In this document: in pieces, positions 5,514 through 7,076 of the stretch | Layout: each line of letters starts with the position of its first letter | How positions within the stretch are numbered: the first letter of the stretch is position 1 | Source of the DNA: Promethearchaeota archaeon | GTDB taxonomy: Archaea > Asgardarchaeota > Lokiarchaeia > Sigyniarchaeales > SOKP01 | Assembly (NCBI GenBank): GCA_030615145.1 | Contig: JAUWZT010000188.1 | Coordinates: 1-7,076, forward strand | Direction of reading: 5' to 3' | DNA length: 7,076 nucleotides | Program-made: the position numbers and the translations under genes | The notes under the pieces: generated by a model | What the model saw: only the letters and a program-made list of their open reading frames with translations | The model's database searches: none | Told to the model about the DNA's origin: nothing

Positions 5514-6626
5514 ATGGTTTTTAGAATTCTTCGACCAGACTCAACTTCGGTGTGGAAAAACGAAAAACTGCTCAAAAGATTTCCTAGGTATCGAGGGATC
5601 ATTGACAATAAGGAAGTTGCAAGATATATTATCGCAAAAAGTATAAAATGTGAATACGATACAAAAGATACTATAGAACATTTAGAGAATTTGGTAAAGA
5701 AAAAATCTGTAGAATTTAATGAGTTGTTAAAAAATCCAACTGAAGATCTTAAAAATCGTAGCATAGTCTCTAAAAGTTATATTACTCTAGCTGAAGAATT
5801 AGCAAATAAATATCTTGAGAGCTGCATTTTTTGTGAAAGGCAATGTAAGGTTAACCGTATAGATGGTGAAAAAGGATTTTGTCTGATATCGAAAGATTCA
5901 TTTGTTTCCTCTGCGTTTTTACATATGGGCGAAGAAGCTCCGCTGATACCAAGCGGTACTATCTTTTTCCAAGGTTGTAATTTTGGTTGCGTCTTTTGTC
6001 AAAATTACGACATTTCTCAAGCTTGGAAAGGTCGAAGAAATATTGAAGATATAGCTCAAAAAGTCGATGTTTTACAATTAGCTGCTCTTGCAGACAAATT
6101 AGTTGGGAAAGGTGCTATAAATATCAATTATGTAGGAGGTGATCCTATCCCAAACCTCCATACTATTGTAGGTAGTTTTCAACATCAAACATCAAACATT
6201 ACGCAACTCTGGAATTCAAACTTTTTTCTTACTAACGAATCGTTGTCTCTCATCATAGATTTTATAGATTTTTGGTTACCTGATTTTAAGTACGGCAACA
6301 ACGAATGTGGAGAAAAATACTCTGGAATAAAAGGTTATTACGATGTAATAACTCGTAATCTTAAAAGAATTCACGATTTTGGAAGCGGGGAAATAATAAT
6401 TCGACACTTAGTTATGCCTAATCATGTGGAATGCTGTTCTAAGCCAATATTAGATTATGTAGCAAAAGAGATTCCGAAATGTGTTGTAAACATAATGGGT
6501 CAATATCACCCCGAATATTTATCTCATAAATATAAAGAAATAAACAGAAGAACTTCAATAGAAGAAATGCACGATGTTAAGAATTATGCTGACCAATTAG
6601 GAATTTTGTATGAGCCCGTATCTTAA
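5514..6626 (+). CDS. Radical SAM protein, PflX-like (COG1313)
   Basis: A 370-residue radical SAM protein resembling COG1313 (PflX), relatives of pyruvate formate-lyase activating enzyme with unknown substrate. The radical SAM cluster motif CxxxCxxC is at Cys155, Cys159 and Cys162 (FFQGCNFGCVFCQN). Upstream, Cys104, Cys107, Cys111 and Cys123 form a second Cys set that could bind another metal or Fe-S centre. The SAM-binding GGEP-like motif reads GGDP (208-211). Family signatures follow: NYDISQ (164-169), LPDFKYG (255-261), IIRHLVMPNH, MGQYHPEY and EINRRTS near the C-terminus. About 100 residues precede the first Cys set, starting VFRILRPDS and including a charged, probably helical part (residues 50-80); its role is unknown. 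No glycyl-radical enzyme, Memo or AMMECR1 gene is nearby to suggest a partner. ATG at 5514 has no ribosome site, like the other plus-strand genes. Confidence 0.88.
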   Translation: MVFRILRPDSTSVWKNEKLLKRFPRYRGIIDNKEVARYIIAKSIKCEYDTKDTIEHLENLVKKKSVEFNELLKNPTEDLKNRSIVSKSYITLAEELANKYLESCIFCERQCKVNRIDGEKGFCLISKDSFVSSAFLHMGEEAPLIPSGTIFFQGCNFGCVFCQNYDISQAWKGRRNIEDIAQKVDVLQLAALADKLVGKGAININYVGGDPIPNLHTIVGSFQHQTSNITQLWNSNFFLTNESLSLIIDFIDFWLPDFKYGNNECGEKYSGIKGYYDVITRNLKRIHDFGSGEIIIRHLVMPNHVECCSKPILDYVAKEIPKCVVNIMGQYHPEYLSHKYKEINRRTSIEEMHDVKNYADQLGILYEPVS

Positions 6627-6696
6627 ATTTAGAAAAAGTAATAAGTAATGAAAAATTTTAAAATCTAACTGGTTATAACTTAACTAATATTATTTA

Positions 6697-7076
6697 ATGG
6701 TTTTAAGAATGAATTTAGAAGATGTGAAAGGTGTTGGCAAAAAACAGGAAGTTCTAATAGAAGCTGGGATTGATACAGTTGAGAAATTAGCAAATGCGAA
6801 TGTGGATGAGTTAACACAACTTAAAGGTATTGGAAAAGCCACTGCTGAAAAATTCGTAAGTAACGCAAAAGATTTGTTAGGTGACTCAAATAAGGCTACC
6901 TCAGATGGTAGTACAGTAGAAAAAGATAAAGTTTCCGCAGAAGTGGAAGCAGATGCAGATGCAGAGGAAGAAAAAAGAATTCAAGAAGAAGCTAAGAAAT
7001 TAGAAGAAAAGAAGGTAAAATTACAAGGAAAAAAAGTTGAAGAAGGTGATTTTGTACTCTTAAAAATGACGGCAAG
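6697..7076 (+). CDS. Helix-hairpin-helix protein, probably fused to an FKBP-type domain (partial, 3' end outside)
   Basis: The frame is open from ATG at 6697 to the window edge, giving 126 codons with no stop. Residues 6-61 form a double helix-hairpin-helix unit: VKGVGKKQEVLIEAGIDTVE with GVG at 12-14, then LKGIGKATAEKFV with GIG at 44-46. This pattern usually binds DNA or RNA backbone. A low-complexity acidic linker follows (about 63-90, with the EADADAEEE run), then a charged helix likely to form a coiled coil (90-110). The last residues, VEEGDFVLLKMTA (114-126), match the first strand of archaeal FKBP-type prolyl isomerases, where a GDFV-L-YT pattern opens the domain. A nucleic-acid-binding module tied to a folding enzyme is thus likely but rests on 13 residues. 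Another beta-rich domain is possible. Met5 (6709) is an alternative start. There is no ribosome site. Confidence 0.75.
   Translation, partial: MVLRMNLEDVKGVGKKQEVLIEAGIDTVEKLANANVDELTQLKGIGKATAEKFVSNAKDLLGDSNKATSDGSTVEKDKVSAEVEADADAEEEKRIQEEAKKLEEKKVKLQGKKVEEGDFVLLKMTA
6949..6966 (+). repeat. GCAGAT hexamer tandem repeat within a coding linker
   Basis: Three tandem units (GCAGAT, GCAGAT, GCAGAG) encode the Ala-Asp/Glu run in the acidic linker of the helix-hairpin-helix protein. Such short in-frame repeats can change copy number by slippage and so vary linker length between strains. Confidence 0.5.

Noticed and set aside
5495..5524. Nine-codon upstream open frame overlapping the radical SAM start
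   Set aside because: It is too short and too likely by chance in AT-rich DNA, with no ribosome site; a regulatory role cannot be supported.
5514..6626. Assignment to the AmmeMemoRadiSam radical SAM enzyme or to PflA itself
   Set aside because: The NYDISQ, LPDFKYG and INRR blocks fit COG1313 better, and no Memo, AMMECR1 or glycyl-radical gene is near.
1..7076. Mobile element, CRISPR array or defence system
   Set aside because: No transposase, integrase, Cas or nuclease genes, no terminal inverted repeats and no spaced direct repeats were found.

Overview
The window reads as a gene-dense, AT-rich piece of an archaeal chromosome. The archaeal markers are a proteasome beta subunit, an archaeal-type aconitase X pair of the kind that makes the mevalonate-5-phosphate dehydratase, an archaeal ThrRS-type editing domain, and TATA-like boxes with short leaders. 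The IFT52-like (GIFT) protein and the overall gene style make an Asgard archaeon (Lokiarchaeia-like) my best guess. This is inference; no rRNA or other phylogenetic marker is present. There is no sign of phage, transposon, CRISPR array, tRNA or rRNA.

Layout. A small alkyltransferase-like DNA-repair protein (plus strand, 22-357) converges on a minus-strand operon (372-2001) holding the large and small subunits of aconitase X. The two genes share an A/T tract at their ends. A 151-bp AT-rich divergent intergenic region (2002-2152) separates that operon from a plus-strand run: a Cgl0159-family aldolase-like TIM barrel (2153-3205), a free-standing threonyl-tRNA synthetase editing domain (3237-3659), proteasome beta (3757-4452), a GIFT/IFT52-like protein (4693-5421), a COG1313 PflX-type radical SAM protein (5514-6626), and the start of a helix-hairpin-helix protein that seems to enter an FKBP-type domain where the window ends (6697-7076).

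The genes do not form one obvious pathway. The clear functional unit is the aconitase X pair, probably for isoprenoid lipid precursors. The others are housekeeping or quality-control genes (DNA repair, aminoacyl-tRNA proofreading, protein degradation, possible chaperone) and poorly characterised enzymes. Aldolase and editing-domain genes are 31 bp apart and may be co-transcribed; the later plus-strand genes have their own AT-rich upstream regions.

The most notable signals are fine-scale. Both aconitase X genes appear to start at non-canonical codons (ATT and CTG) placed six bases after strong Shine-Dalgarno sequences, and homology supports both starts. The free-standing editing domain keeps the family's active-site His83 but has Asn and Arg where the Pyrococcus domain has Lys121 and Glu134. 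The aconitase X small subunit has a Thr-rich loop in place of the usual Ser-rich one. I did not find a clear new multi-gene system.
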